From Halococcus salsus (GTDB lineage Archaea > Halobacteriota > Halobacteria > Halobacteriales > Halococcaceae): a stretch of 64,000 nucleotides of DNA. Shown here piece after piece: positions 52,202 through 59,991 of the stretch; positions within the stretch are counted from its first letter, which is position 1; each line of letters opens with the position of its first letter. The notes beneath the pieces were generated by a model, which made no database searches, was not told where the DNA came from, and worked only from the letters and a program-made list of their open reading frames with translations. The stretch spans positions 1 through 64,000 of the forward strand of contig NZ_JAAAJC010000007.1 in assembly GCF_009900715.1 (NCBI RefSeq). Reading direction: 5' to 3'. The position numbers and the translations under genes were made by a program.

Positions 52202-53302
52202 ATGGACCCACGTATCCGGGAACACGCCCTCCTGATCGCCGACGCGCTCGACCTCTCGGCGGGCGATAACTTCGTGATCAAGGCCGAACCCGCGGCCGAC
52301 GAACTCGTGACCGCGCTCTACGAGATCGCGGGCGAGCGCGACGCCCACCCGCTCGCGATCCGAACCAACCGGAGCGGGCGGGCGATCCGGGCCTACCTCC
52401 GGGCCGCCGACGAGGCGGACGTCGAGTTCGAGACCCCCACCCACCAGCAGGCGCTGATCGAGGCCGCCGACTGTCACGCCATCATCCGAGGCCACGGAAA
52501 CGTCACCGAACTCGGCGACGTCGACCCCGACGTGAACTCGAACTACGAGAAGGCCCACGGCCCGATCCTGAACGAACGGCTCTCGGACCGCTGGACGCTG
52601 ACCCAGTATCCCACCCCGGCGAACGCCCAGCTCGCCGAGATGAGTACGGAAGCCTACGAGAACTTCGTCTACGACGCGGTCCTGAAGGACTGGGACGCCC
52701 AAGCCGACTTTCAGGAGAACCTCGTCGAGATCCTCGACCCCGGCGAGGAGGTCCGGATCGTCTCGGGCGAGGGCACCGACGTTCGGATGTCGATCGCGGG
52801 CAACCTCGCGATCAACGACACCGACACCCACAACCTCCCCGGCGGCGAGGTGTTCACCGCTCCCGTCCCCGACTCCGTCGAGGGCGAGGTCCACTTCGAC
52901 AAGCCGGTCTACCGCCGCGGACGCGAGATCACGGACGTTCAGCTCAGTTTCGAGAGTGGGAACGTCGTCGAACACAGCGCCGAGAAGAACGAGGACCTCC
53001 TGGAGACGATCCTCGAAACCGACGCGGGCGCGCGCCGACTCGGGGAACTCGGTATCGGGATGAACCGCGATATCGACCGCTTCACCTACAACATGCTCTT
53101 CGACGAGAAGATGGGCGACACAGTTCATATGGCCGTCGGGCGGGCCTACGACGACAACATCGGCGAGGGCAACGAGCAGAACCAGAGCGCCCAGCACGTC
53201 GATATGATAGTCGACATGAGCCAGGATTCACGGATCGAAGTCGACGGCGAAGTCATCCAGCGCGACGGTACCTTCCGGTTCGAGGACGGTTTCGAGAGCT
53301 GA
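52202..53302 (+). CDS. M29-family aminopeptidase, copy 2
   Basis: 366 residues, clearly paralogous to copy 1 over its whole length; the C-terminal half (GGEVFTAPVPDSVEGEV to the end) is nearly identical, while the N-terminal substrate-pocket half differs much more. All M29 metal ligands are kept. The two probably differ in peptide preference. It is convergent with the VapB-like gene, with stops adjacent. Confidence 0.92.
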   Translation: MDPRIREHALLIADALDLSAGDNFVIKAEPAADELVTALYEIAGERDAHPLAIRTNRSGRAIRAYLRAADEADVEFETPTHQQALIEAADCHAIIRGHGNVTELGDVDPDVNSNYEKAHGPILNERLSDRWTLTQYPTPANAQLAEMSTEAYENFVYDAVLKDWDAQADFQENLVEILDPGEEVRIVSGEGTDVRMSIAGNLAINDTDTHNLPGGEVFTAPVPDSVEGEVHFDKPVYRRGREITDVQLSFESGNVVEHSAEKNEDLLETILETDAGARRLGELGIGMNRDIDRFTYNMLFDEKMGDTVHMAVGRAYDDNIGEGNEQNQSAQHVDMIVDMSQDSRIEVDGEVIQRDGTFRFEDGFES

Positions 53303-53542
53303 TCAGAACACCTCGAATCGACGGCCGATTTCGTCGGACCGTTCCCGCGGCCGTTTTCGACCCCCTTCGGTCGCCGCTTCGAGTTCCGCGGCTTCCTCGT
53401 CGGAGAGGATACCGGCGAGTTCGAGCAACGACCGCTCGCCGGCCACCCACTTCACGACGTCCGAGAAGCTCTCGCCTTCGCGCTTTCGGCTGGCGAGGCG
53501 TTCGTAGGCCTCGTCGTCCAGCCGGACGGTCCTGGTCCCCAT
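53303..53542 (-). CDS. VapB-like antitoxin-type protein, solitary
   Basis: 79 residues from ATG 53542: MGTRTVRLDDEAYERLASRK followed by SFSDVVKWV, the ribbon-helix-helix pattern of haloarchaeal VapB-like antitoxins, then an acidic C-terminal segment (LSDEEAAELEAATEGGRKR). No vapC PIN-domain gene is adjacent; downstream is the convergent peptidase and upstream the divergent iron-lipoprotein gene. It could be an orphan antitoxin or a free regulator. Confidence 0.72.
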   Translation of the reverse strand: MGTRTVRLDDEAYERLASRKREGESFSDVVKWVAGERSLLELAGILSDEEAAELEAATEGGRKRPRERSDEIGRRFEVF

Positions 53543-53617
53543 ATGCACACGGACGTGTGCGGTCTTGTCGAGGGGTCCGCCGCCCCAACTCGCTGGATAC
53601 GAGACAGCTCGGTCGAA

Positions 53618-53631
53618 TTAGGTCGGCCTAA
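53618..53631. promoter_or_regulatory. Palindromic iron-box-like operator 1
   Basis: TTAGGTCGGCCTAA: arms TTAGG/CCTAA around four bases, 42-55 bases before the substrate-binding protein ATG. The pattern resembles operators of DtxR-family iron regulators (IdeR, Idr, SirR). It lies between the VapB-like and lipoprotein genes. Confidence 0.55.
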
Positions 53632-53652
53632 AGATCGAAGCTGTTATCACGG

Positions 53653-53668
53653 TTTAGCCGAGCCTAAA
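53653..53668. promoter_or_regulatory. Palindromic iron-box-like operator 2
   Basis: TTTAGCCGAGCCTAAA: arms TTTAG/CTAAA around six bases, ending four bases before ATG 53673. It would cover the transcription start of a leaderless mRNA whose TATA may be TTATCA at 53644-53649, so a bound regulator would block initiation. Confidence 0.55.
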
Positions 53669-53672
53669 ACGC

Positions 53673-54896
53673 ATGGCGAGCGAAGACGGCGGTCGTGAGG
53701 CACCGACGCGGCGAGACTACGTCAAGTACAGCGGAGCGGTCGTCGGCGGCGGGTTGTTGGCGGGTTGTTCCGGTGGGGGCTCGGGCACGACGCCGGCTCG
53801 GACGACGGACGGAGCCGGAACGGCGTCCGCTTCGAAAACCGAGACGGACACGTCGGACGGGTCGTACTCGGTGACGATGGCCCCTGCGGGCACCGTCGAG
53901 TTCGAAACGCCCCCGGAGAACGTCTTCACCGTTCTCGTGCATCACACGGACATGGTGGTCGCGCTCGGGCACGGCGACGCGCTCAACGCGATGTACAGCC
54001 CCGCCAACTTCGAGGGGAACTACGACAAAATCCTCGAACGGCTCGACGGTGTCTCGGTGGATTGGTCGGGTCTCTACGACTCGTGGAACCCCGAGAAGGA
54101 AGCGCTCTACGAGCTCGATAGCGACCTCCACCTGGCCGACCCGGCGTACGTCTCGACGATGGACGCGTGGGATACCGCGGACGTCGAGGAAGTCCGGACG
54201 GCGGTCGCACCGTGGTTCGGGAACGCGTTGAGCCGGGACCACGCCGACCCGCCGGCGGACTGGGCGGACCGATATCAGTACTACTCCCTCTGGGAGGTCT
54301 TCGAGAAGGTCGCACAGGTCTTCCAGGAGCAAGCACGCTACAACGCGCTCTCGGACGTCAAGGCCGATCTGGATGCGACGGTCGCCTCCACGCTTCCGAC
54401 GAGCGGTGACCGGCCGCGGACGGCGCGGGTCATGACGTCACCGGACCTGAGCCAGATCTGGGTCTTCCACATGAACGGGCCGGGCTTCATTCGCTCCCAC
54501 ACGCGTCCGTTCGGCGTCGATGACGTGTTCGACGACGTGCCGGAGGCGGAGACGATCGGTGTGGAGGCGCTCGCCGAAGCCGACCCGGAGGTCGTCCTCG
54601 TCGAGAACGCGTTCGCTCGGGCGGACGATTGGCGGGCACAAAAGCGGAACCTCCGGGACGACCCGGTCGCCAGCGAGGTTTCGGCGGTGAAAAACGACCG
54701 CGTCTATCCGCTCAGCGCCCGGTACGGCGGCCCGATAATGAACCTCTTCCAGACGGAGATGGTCGCGAAAGAGCTCTATCCCGAGCGGTTCGGGGCGTGG
54801 CCCGACTACGACGGCGGCCCGTATCCCGAGTTCCCACCGGACGAGCGACTGTTCGACCGCGAGCGGGTCGCGAATATCATCACGGGAGACGTCTGA
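53673..54896 (+). CDS. Tat-exported substrate-binding lipoprotein (iron/siderophore type)
   Basis: 407 residues. Twin-arginine lipoprotein signal TRRDYVKYSGAVVGGGLLAG with lipobox Cys32, Thr/Ser/Gly linker, then a periplasmic-binding fold (VTMAPAGTVEFETPPENVFT; LAEADPEVVLVENAF; VYPLSARYGGPIMN) of the BtuF/FhuD class. It probably captures ferric siderophore or haem. No permease or ATPase gene is adjacent, so partners are elsewhere. Two iron-box-like palindromes precede it. Confidence 0.83.
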   Translation: MASEDGGREAPTRRDYVKYSGAVVGGGLLAGCSGGGSGTTPARTTDGAGTASASKTETDTSDGSYSVTMAPAGTVEFETPPENVFTVLVHHTDMVVALGHGDALNAMYSPANFEGNYDKILERLDGVSVDWSGLYDSWNPEKEALYELDSDLHLADPAYVSTMDAWDTADVEEVRTAVAPWFGNALSRDHADPPADWADRYQYYSLWEVFEKVAQVFQEQARYNALSDVKADLDATVASTLPTSGDRPRTARVMTSPDLSQIWVFHMNGPGFIRSHTRPFGVDDVFDDVPEAETIGVEALAEADPEVVLVENAFARADDWRAQKRNLRDDPVASEVSAVKNDRVYPLSARYGGPIMNLFQTEMVAKELYPERFGAWPDYDGGPYPEFPPDERLFDRERVANIITGDV

Positions 54897-54975
54897 CGAC
54901 GCGCGACGACGGAGGTGGTCCTCGGGGTGGTCGGTGACCGGACCGCCTCGAAATAAAAGTCGGGTTCTGCGAGCC

Positions 54976-55863
54976 TCAGTTGCCGTCGCCGGTCTCGATC
55001 GGGGTGCGGATCATGCTGCCCCACTCGGTCCACGAGCCGTCGTAGTTGCGGACGTCCTCGAAGCCGAGGAGCTCGCGCAGCGCGAACCACTCGATCGAGG
55101 AGCGCTCGCCGACGCGGCAGTAGGCGATGGTCGACTCCTCGCCGTCGACGCCGGCCTCGGCGTAGATCTCGCGGAGCTCGTCGGGACTCTTGAACGTGTC
55201 GTCGTCGTTGAGGATGGTCGCGATCGGGACGTTCGACGCGCCGGGGATGTGGCCCGCGCGCTGGGCGGTCTCGTTGAGCCCCTCGGGCGCGATGACCTCG
55301 CCGGAGAACTCCTCGGGCGAGCGCACATCGACCATCGGCAGGCCCTGGTCGATGGCCGTGTCGACGTCGTCGCGGTAGGCGCGGATCGACTCGAAGGGAC
55401 CACGGGCGTTGTACTCCTGGGACGAGAAGTCGGGGACCTCCTCGGTGAGCGGGTAGTCGTTGGCGACCCAGTAGCCCTTCCCGCCGTCGAGCACCTTCGC
55501 GTCCTCGTGGCCGTAGTACTTCGCCTGCCAGTAGGCGAAGAGCGCGAACCAGTTGGGGACCCGACCGCCGCCGTAGAACACGATCGTGTCGTCCTCGGTG
55601 ATGCCCGCCTCGCCCATCGTCTGCTCGAAGGCGTCCTTCGAGAGGATGTCGCGGGTCTGCTGGTCGGTGAAGTCCTCCTCCCAGTCGAAGAAGATCGCGC
55701 CCGGCGCGTGACCCTCCTCGTAGGCGGTGTACTCCGAATCCGCCGTCACGGTCGGGTTGTTCACTTCGAGCAGTCGATAGCCCGAGTCCTCGTCCTGGAA
55801 CTCGTCGAGATGCTCCTCGACCCAGTCCGCCGACACCAGTACGTCGTTTGCGTAGTCACTCAT
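54976..55863 (-). CDS. Thiosulfate sulfurtransferase (two-domain rhodanese)
   Basis: 295 residues from ATG 55863. Two rhodanese domains; the second has the active Cys in IAYCRVGERSSIEWF. Domain markers are HAPGAIFFDWEEDFTD, VFYGGGRVPNWFALFA and VDVRSPEEFSGEV. It transfers sulfane sulfur between thiosulfate and acceptors. In-frame codons to 55932 precede the conserved start MSDYANDVLVS and overlap the promoter. Confidence 0.92.
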   Translation of the reverse strand: MSDYANDVLVSADWVEEHLDEFQDEDSGYRLLEVNNPTVTADSEYTAYEEGHAPGAIFFDWEEDFTDQQTRDILSKDAFEQTMGEAGITEDDTIVFYGGGRVPNWFALFAYWQAKYYGHEDAKVLDGGKGYWVANDYPLTEEVPDFSSQEYNARGPFESIRAYRDDVDTAIDQGLPMVDVRSPEEFSGEVIAPEGLNETAQRAGHIPGASNVPIATILNDDDTFKSPDELREIYAEAGVDGEESTIAYCRVGERSSIEWFALRELLGFEDVRNYDGSWTEWGSMIRTPIETGDGN

Positions 55864-55889
55864 GTCCACTCCCCGTTTCGCACCCGGGG

Positions 55890-55898
55890 CATATATTA
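55890..55898 (-). promoter_or_regulatory. TATA box of the rhodanese gene
   Basis: The minus strand reads GGTAATATATGCC, centred about 30 bases before ATG 55863; a consensus-like haloarchaeal TATA element giving a leaderless mRNA. Confidence 0.7.
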
Positions 55899-56078
55899 CC
55901 GATACATTCGGCAGGTTCCGCCAGTGCTCCACGTATACCGGAGATTTCTGCCGGATCCTGGGCGGTTCCAGTCGAAGTCACGGGCCGACCGACCGCCAGC
56001 GGCCGCGTGGGCCCGGAGGCGGGGGCGAACGGACCGACGAAACCGGACGATGTTACTCACACTTCGCGCGTGTCGGGG

Positions 56079-56756
56079 TCAGGGAACGACACCCACGGTC
56101 AGCAGCGTCCCGAGGGTCCGGTAGCGCTCGACCATCGCCTCGCGGCTCTCGAAGCCCTCGGTCGGGAATTCACTACGGGGCGGGATCTCGATCTCACGGT
56201 CCGGGATGGTGTCCTGACTCGCGACGTGAAACCCCGCCTCGCGGAAGGCCGCGCGGTACTCGTCCATGTCCCAGCGGGTCATCGGGATCTCGATCGCGTC
56301 CTGCCAGTCGTGACTCGCGGTGTTCTCCTCGTAGTAGTTCACCGCACAGGAGAAAGTGGCCCCCGAGCGGAGCACCCGCCGGAGATCCCGGAGTGTCTCG
56401 ACGGGGTTCGCGGCGTAGTAGAAGGCCTCCATCGAGAAGGCGTGGTCGAACGAGTCGTCGGCGAACGGCAGCGCGCCGAAGTCGCCGACGAGGAACTCGA
56501 GGCGGGAGTCGTCGGCGTACGACCGCGCGTTGTGGACCATCTCGGGGGAGCCATCGAGCCCATAGGCGTGGGCGTCCGCAGCGTCGGCGAGCGCCCGGGC
56601 GGCGTAGCCGCTCCCCGTTCCGAGGTCGAGCACGCGTTCCCCGGCCTCGACCGGCATCCGTCCGAGGACGTGCTTCGCGGTGTGCCAGTGGCGGTCCTCC
56701 ATTCCGCGGTCGCGGCCGTCGGCGGCCCACGCGTCGAACTCCTCGCGAGCGCTCAT
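56079..56756 (-). CDS. Class I SAM-dependent methyltransferase
   Basis: 225 residues. The SAM-binding motif I is VLDLGTGSGYAARALADAA near residue 42; motif II-like YGLDGSPEMVHNAR, then GDFGALPFADDSFDHAFSMEAFYYAANP. This is the UbiE/COQ5-like class; substrate unknown. The spacer to the rhodanese gene (about 215 bases) holds no recognisable gene. Confidence 0.88.
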   Translation of the reverse strand: MSAREEFDAWAADGRDRGMEDRHWHTAKHVLGRMPVEAGERVLDLGTGSGYAARALADAADAHAYGLDGSPEMVHNARSYADDSRLEFLVGDFGALPFADDSFDHAFSMEAFYYAANPVETLRDLRRVLRSGATFSCAVNYYEENTASHDWQDAIEIPMTRWDMDEYRAAFREAGFHVASQDTIPDREIEIPPRSEFPTEGFESREAMVERYRTLGTLLTVGVVP

Positions 56757-56848
56757 GGCCCGAAGATGGGGGTGGGCGTGAAAACCCGTTCGGCGTGGAC
56801 CGGCCCCGAGAGCGGAGATGTCTTGAGGGCCGGGGATAACCCACCGAC

Positions 56849-57283
56849 ATGGCGCGGAGACGGATACCCCGGTTCAAGGTCGCGGACTTCGCCCAGCAGA
56901 TCGTCGGCGGGTTCCTGCTCGCCGGCCCGTTCGTGATCACCGAGGAGGTCTGGGTGGCGGCGGCCGAGACCTCGACGGTCCAGTGGCTCGTCGCGGTCGG
57001 GATGGTGTTCGTCATCGGCTACGGCGCGCTCTATCAGGCCGACGTCGACCGCGACCCCGACGCCGAGGCGGAGGTCGGCGGGGTCCCGATCCGGTTCGTC
57101 TCGCTGATGTTCGTCTCGTTCGGTTCGGTCGCCATCCTGATGGCGGTCTTCGGCGCACCGTGGACGTTCCTCGCGGGTCTCGACGTTCCCCGGGACCGGT
57201 GGCCGATGGTCACCCTCCACGCGGCCGCCATCGCATCGGTGTTCAGCGTGGTCGGGGCGGCCACCGCCGACAGCGTGTTCTGA
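56849..57283 (+). CDS. DUF2391-like integral membrane protein
   Basis: 144 residues with four transmembrane helices (about 20-37, 46-62, 85-103 and 120-138). Starts MARRRIPRFKVADFAQQIVG, a family-typical entry to the first helix. Conserved in haloarchaea; function unknown. Confidence 0.78.
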   Translation: MARRRIPRFKVADFAQQIVGGFLLAGPFVITEEVWVAAAETSTVQWLVAVGMVFVIGYGALYQADVDRDPDAEAEVGGVPIRFVSLMFVSFGSVAILMAVFGAPWTFLAGLDVPRDRWPMVTLHAAAIASVFSVVGAATADSVF

Positions 57284-57322
57284 CGTCGGTGGGATTAAGG
57301 GGGTCGCCATCCCGGTTCGCGC

Positions 57323-57901
57323 ATGGATTATGCCCTCACAGTCGAGGACACCCCCGAGACGATTCCCGGCGGGACCGGCGTGCTCTTGGTCCACCCGAGC
57401 ACCGGCGAGACCGACCGTATCGACACCGACTTCCTGAACACCGACACCGACCACCTCCTGGTCATCTCGACCCGAACCACCGCCCGCGAGGTCGAACAGA
57501 AGCTCGAACACTACGACGTCGACCGCGAGAAGGCGACCATCCTCGACACCCTCAGCATCGAACGCGGCTACTCGCGACGCTCCGGCGAGGGCGTCCGGTA
57601 CGTCGCCGCCCCCGACGACCTCGACGGGATCGTCGAGACCGTCCGCGAGTTCCTGGATTCACACGACGGCAAACGCCGGATCAGCGTCGACTCGATCACG
57701 GAGATGGCCTACTACGCCGACGAGGCACGCACCCGCGAGGCCGTCGAAGCCCTGCTCGATCTGTTGAAGGAATACGACGCCGTCGGTGTCTTCCACCTCG
57801 CGCGCGAGGTCCACGACGACGAGGTGGTCGAGGGCTACCGCGACCTGTTCGACGGGGTCGTCTCGCTCGACCCCGACGGCAGCGTCAGCGGCGAGTTCTG
57901 A
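57323..57901 (+). CDS. KaiC/RecA-like degenerate protein (haloarchaeal family)
   Basis: 192 residues. It reads like a RecA/KaiC-type fold without a P-loop: PGGTGVLLVHPSTGETDRID at the start, LLVISTRTTAREVEQKL and ISVDSITEMAYYADEARTRE, where S-V-D-S-I matches a Walker B-like strand. Similar proteins are found across haloarchaea next to membrane genes. No activity can be assigned; loss of the Walker A suggests a non-catalytic role. Confidence 0.72.
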   Translation: MDYALTVEDTPETIPGGTGVLLVHPSTGETDRIDTDFLNTDTDHLLVISTRTTAREVEQKLEHYDVDREKATILDTLSIERGYSRRSGEGVRYVAAPDDLDGIVETVREFLDSHDGKRRISVDSITEMAYYADEARTREAVEALLDLLKEYDAVGVFHLAREVHDDEVVEGYRDLFDGVVSLDPDGSVSGEF

Positions 57902-57958
57902 GGATCCCGTTCGGCCGCCGGCACAAATGATTTGTTCGTTCTCGCTCGAATCGAAACG

Positions 57959-58504
57959 ATGGGACGGTTTCGAACGAGGGAGGGCTGGTGCGTCGTCGAA
58001 CACGGCGAGGTCCGCCTCGAATCGCTCGGGGTTCGGGGACGGCTCGTGCGGACGCTGCGGAACGCGAAGCGCTCGCACGAACAGCGGTACGAGCGGGGTG
58101 TCCTCCGGTTCGTGGGAGTCGTTCTGCTCGGGGCGTTCTCGGTCGGTCAGCTCGTCTATCGGGCGCTGTTCGTCGACTGGCGATGGCTCCCGCTCGGGGT
58201 CGGCGTCTTCGTGGTCGTCGTCGGAGTGGTCTACGCCGTCCACGTCCTCCGTCGGTTCGTCCGACGGCGGTTCCGCGGCTACACCGACGACCGGACGATC
58301 CCGCTTCGGGCGGTCGACTCGGTCGAGCCACGTCAGAAGCGGCTGTTCAGGGCACCACACGTCGTGGTTCGCTACCACGAGTACGGCGACGCGAAGAAAC
58401 GCCGTATCGGGGTCTGTACGCGAACGCCGCTCGCGGCGGACGAGTTCGAGACCGCGAAGGCCCTCCTGCTCGACGATCACGACCTCCCGATAGCGCCCGC
58501 GTGA
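57959..58504 (+). CDS. Two-helix membrane protein of unknown function
   Basis: 181 residues from ATG 57959. A basic N-terminal soluble part (MGRFRTREGWCVVEHGEVRL), two adjacent helices (FVGVVLLGAFSVGQLVYRAL and LGVGVFVVVVGVVYAVHVL), then a basic PH-like C-terminal domain. No family recognised with confidence. Confidence 0.7.
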   Translation: MGRFRTREGWCVVEHGEVRLESLGVRGRLVRTLRNAKRSHEQRYERGVLRFVGVVLLGAFSVGQLVYRALFVDWRWLPLGVGVFVVVVGVVYAVHVLRRFVRRRFRGYTDDRTIPLRAVDSVEPRQKRLFRAPHVVVRYHEYGDAKKRRIGVCTRTPLAADEFETAKALLLDDHDLPIAPA

Positions 58505-58710
58505 GTCGTTCCGTCCGTCGAGTCCTCCCTGTCGAGCCGCCAGTAAAGTACGAACCGGGTGCTGGCGAACGGGAGACGACCTGCGAACGGAAATCGGAAA
58601 CGTTCGTGGTATGTTCCCGTATAATAATGTTTATTGAAACCGGCCGTGAGTCGTGAGTAGACGACGGCTCGCGGGTGGACGCCCGAGGGTCGTCCGAAAC
58701 GAACCCAGCA
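58505..58710. other. AT-richer spacer upstream of the Orc1/Cdc6-like gene
   Basis: 206 bases without a gene. It contains CCGCCAGTAAAG at 58537-58548, repeated at 59945-59956 on the other side of the orc-like gene, and an AT-rich core ATAATAATGTTTATTG near 58619-58634. No clear origin recognition box is visible, so an origin is not claimed. Confidence 0.45.
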
Positions 58711-59889
58711 ATGGACATCAGAGACCGCATCGCCCGCCGCTATCGTGCCGAGAACGGTCCGCAGGTGATCCGCGACCCCGAAGCGGTGAACCCCGCTGCC
58801 CACGTCCGGGACCCGGTCGGACGGGGGCCGGTGCTCGAACGGCTGCTCGACCGGCTCGACCCCGCGTTCGAGGGAGCGGTCCCGCCGAACACCTACGTCT
58901 GGGGACCGAAAGGGGCCGGGAAGTCGGCGCTCGTCACGGCGCTGTTCGGCGAGCTCCGCAGGCTGGAGGGCGGGTCGCGCGCGAGCATCCACACCGCCAC
59001 CCGGGTCGACGACGCCGCGACCGTCACCTTCGGCTACGTCGACGCCCGCCACGCGACCACCGAGTTCGCGCTCCGTCACGCCATCCTCGACGAACTGGTC
59101 GACGAACCGGTGCCGAAGAACGGCGTCAGCGCGAGCCGGTTCCGGTCGCTGCTCGCCGACCACGTCGCCTCGTCCGGTCGGCGGGCCGTGGTGGCGGTCG
59201 ACCATCTCGGTGACCCCGAGACGCCGTCGCTCCGGGCCGTCGCCGAGTTCCTCGACGGTGTCTCGGGGTCGGTGGCGTGGGTCGGCGTGGGACGAACGCC
59301 GCCCGAGGAGCTCGACCCGTCCCCGAGCGAGACGGTCGCGATCGACCTCGCGCCGCCGTACCTCCTCGCGGACATCCTCTCGGACCGGGCGTCGGCGGGC
59401 CTCGCGCGCGGCGCGCTCGACCACGAGAGCACCCGTCGGGTCGCCGAGTGGGCCGACGGGGACGCCCACGACGCGCTCGCCGCGGTGTTCGGGGCCGCGG
59501 TGGTCGCCGACGACGCCGGCGAGAACCGGATCGGTCCCGACGCGCTCGATGCCGGTATCGAGGGGGTCCCCCGACCGTGTACCGCGGTCGGCCGGATCCG
59601 CTCGCTCCCGGCGAACCGCCAGCGCGTCCTCCGGGAACTCTTCGACCTCGACGCCGCCGACCGGGAGTCGGTTCGAGCGGCGGCGGCCGGGGTGGCGGCC
59701 GCCGACACGGTGGGGCTGTCGGCGACGACGGTCGAACGAATTCTCTACGAGCTCGCCGATTCGGGGATCGTCCGACGGGTCTCCACCGACCGAACCGACG
59801 GGCTCGGACGCCCGCCGAGCGGGCTCGAACCGTGTTTTCCGGCGCTGGTCTTCCGCCGACTCTACGACCTCGCGTCGTCGACACCCTGA
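58711..59889 (+). CDS. Orc1/Cdc6-like AAA+ protein with degenerate Walker B
   Basis: 392 residues from ATG 58711. IRDRIARRYRAENGPQVIRD start, FEGAVPPNTYVWGPKGAGKS (Walker A), then VVAVDHLGD, where Walker B ends D-H instead of D-E. A lid and C-terminal winged helix (SATTVERILYELADSGIVRR) complete the Orc1/Cdc6 layout. It could bind origin DNA but the missing Glu suggests poor ATP hydrolysis. In haloarchaea many such paralogs exist with differing roles. Confidence 0.82.
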   Translation: MDIRDRIARRYRAENGPQVIRDPEAVNPAAHVRDPVGRGPVLERLLDRLDPAFEGAVPPNTYVWGPKGAGKSALVTALFGELRRLEGGSRASIHTATRVDDAATVTFGYVDARHATTEFALRHAILDELVDEPVPKNGVSASRFRSLLADHVASSGRRAVVAVDHLGDPETPSLRAVAEFLDGVSGSVAWVGVGRTPPEELDPSPSETVAIDLAPPYLLADILSDRASAGLARGALDHESTRRVAEWADGDAHDALAAVFGAAVVADDAGENRIGPDALDAGIEGVPRPCTAVGRIRSLPANRQRVLRELFDLDAADRESVRAAAAGVAAADTVGLSATTVERILYELADSGIVRRVSTDRTDGLGRPPSGLEPCFPALVFRRLYDLASSTP

Positions 59890-59912
59890 GAGAACGTGGA
59901 AAGTTTTATCAT

Positions 59913-59969
59913 GAACGACAGTATTCGTTACGGGTAATACGGCACCGCCAGTAAAGAACGGTGTCGTTC
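59913..59969. promoter_or_regulatory. Nested inverted repeats upstream of glpK
   Basis: GAACGACA (59913-59920) and TGTCGTTC (59962-59969) form 8-bp arms; inside, GTATT (59921-59925) and AATAC (59936-59940) form a second pair. They lie 23-79 bases before the glpK ATG, in the position of an operator or upstream regulatory region. The bound regulator is unknown. Confidence 0.45.
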
Positions 59970-59991
59970 GCCCGAAGCCGGGCACCTACTC

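Noticed and set aside
58505-58710. Replication origin upstream of the orc-like gene
   Set aside because: AT-rich and next to an orc-like gene, but no repeated origin recognition box with GGAAAC plus G-string could be found; the oap cluster suggests the main origin lies beyond the right edge.
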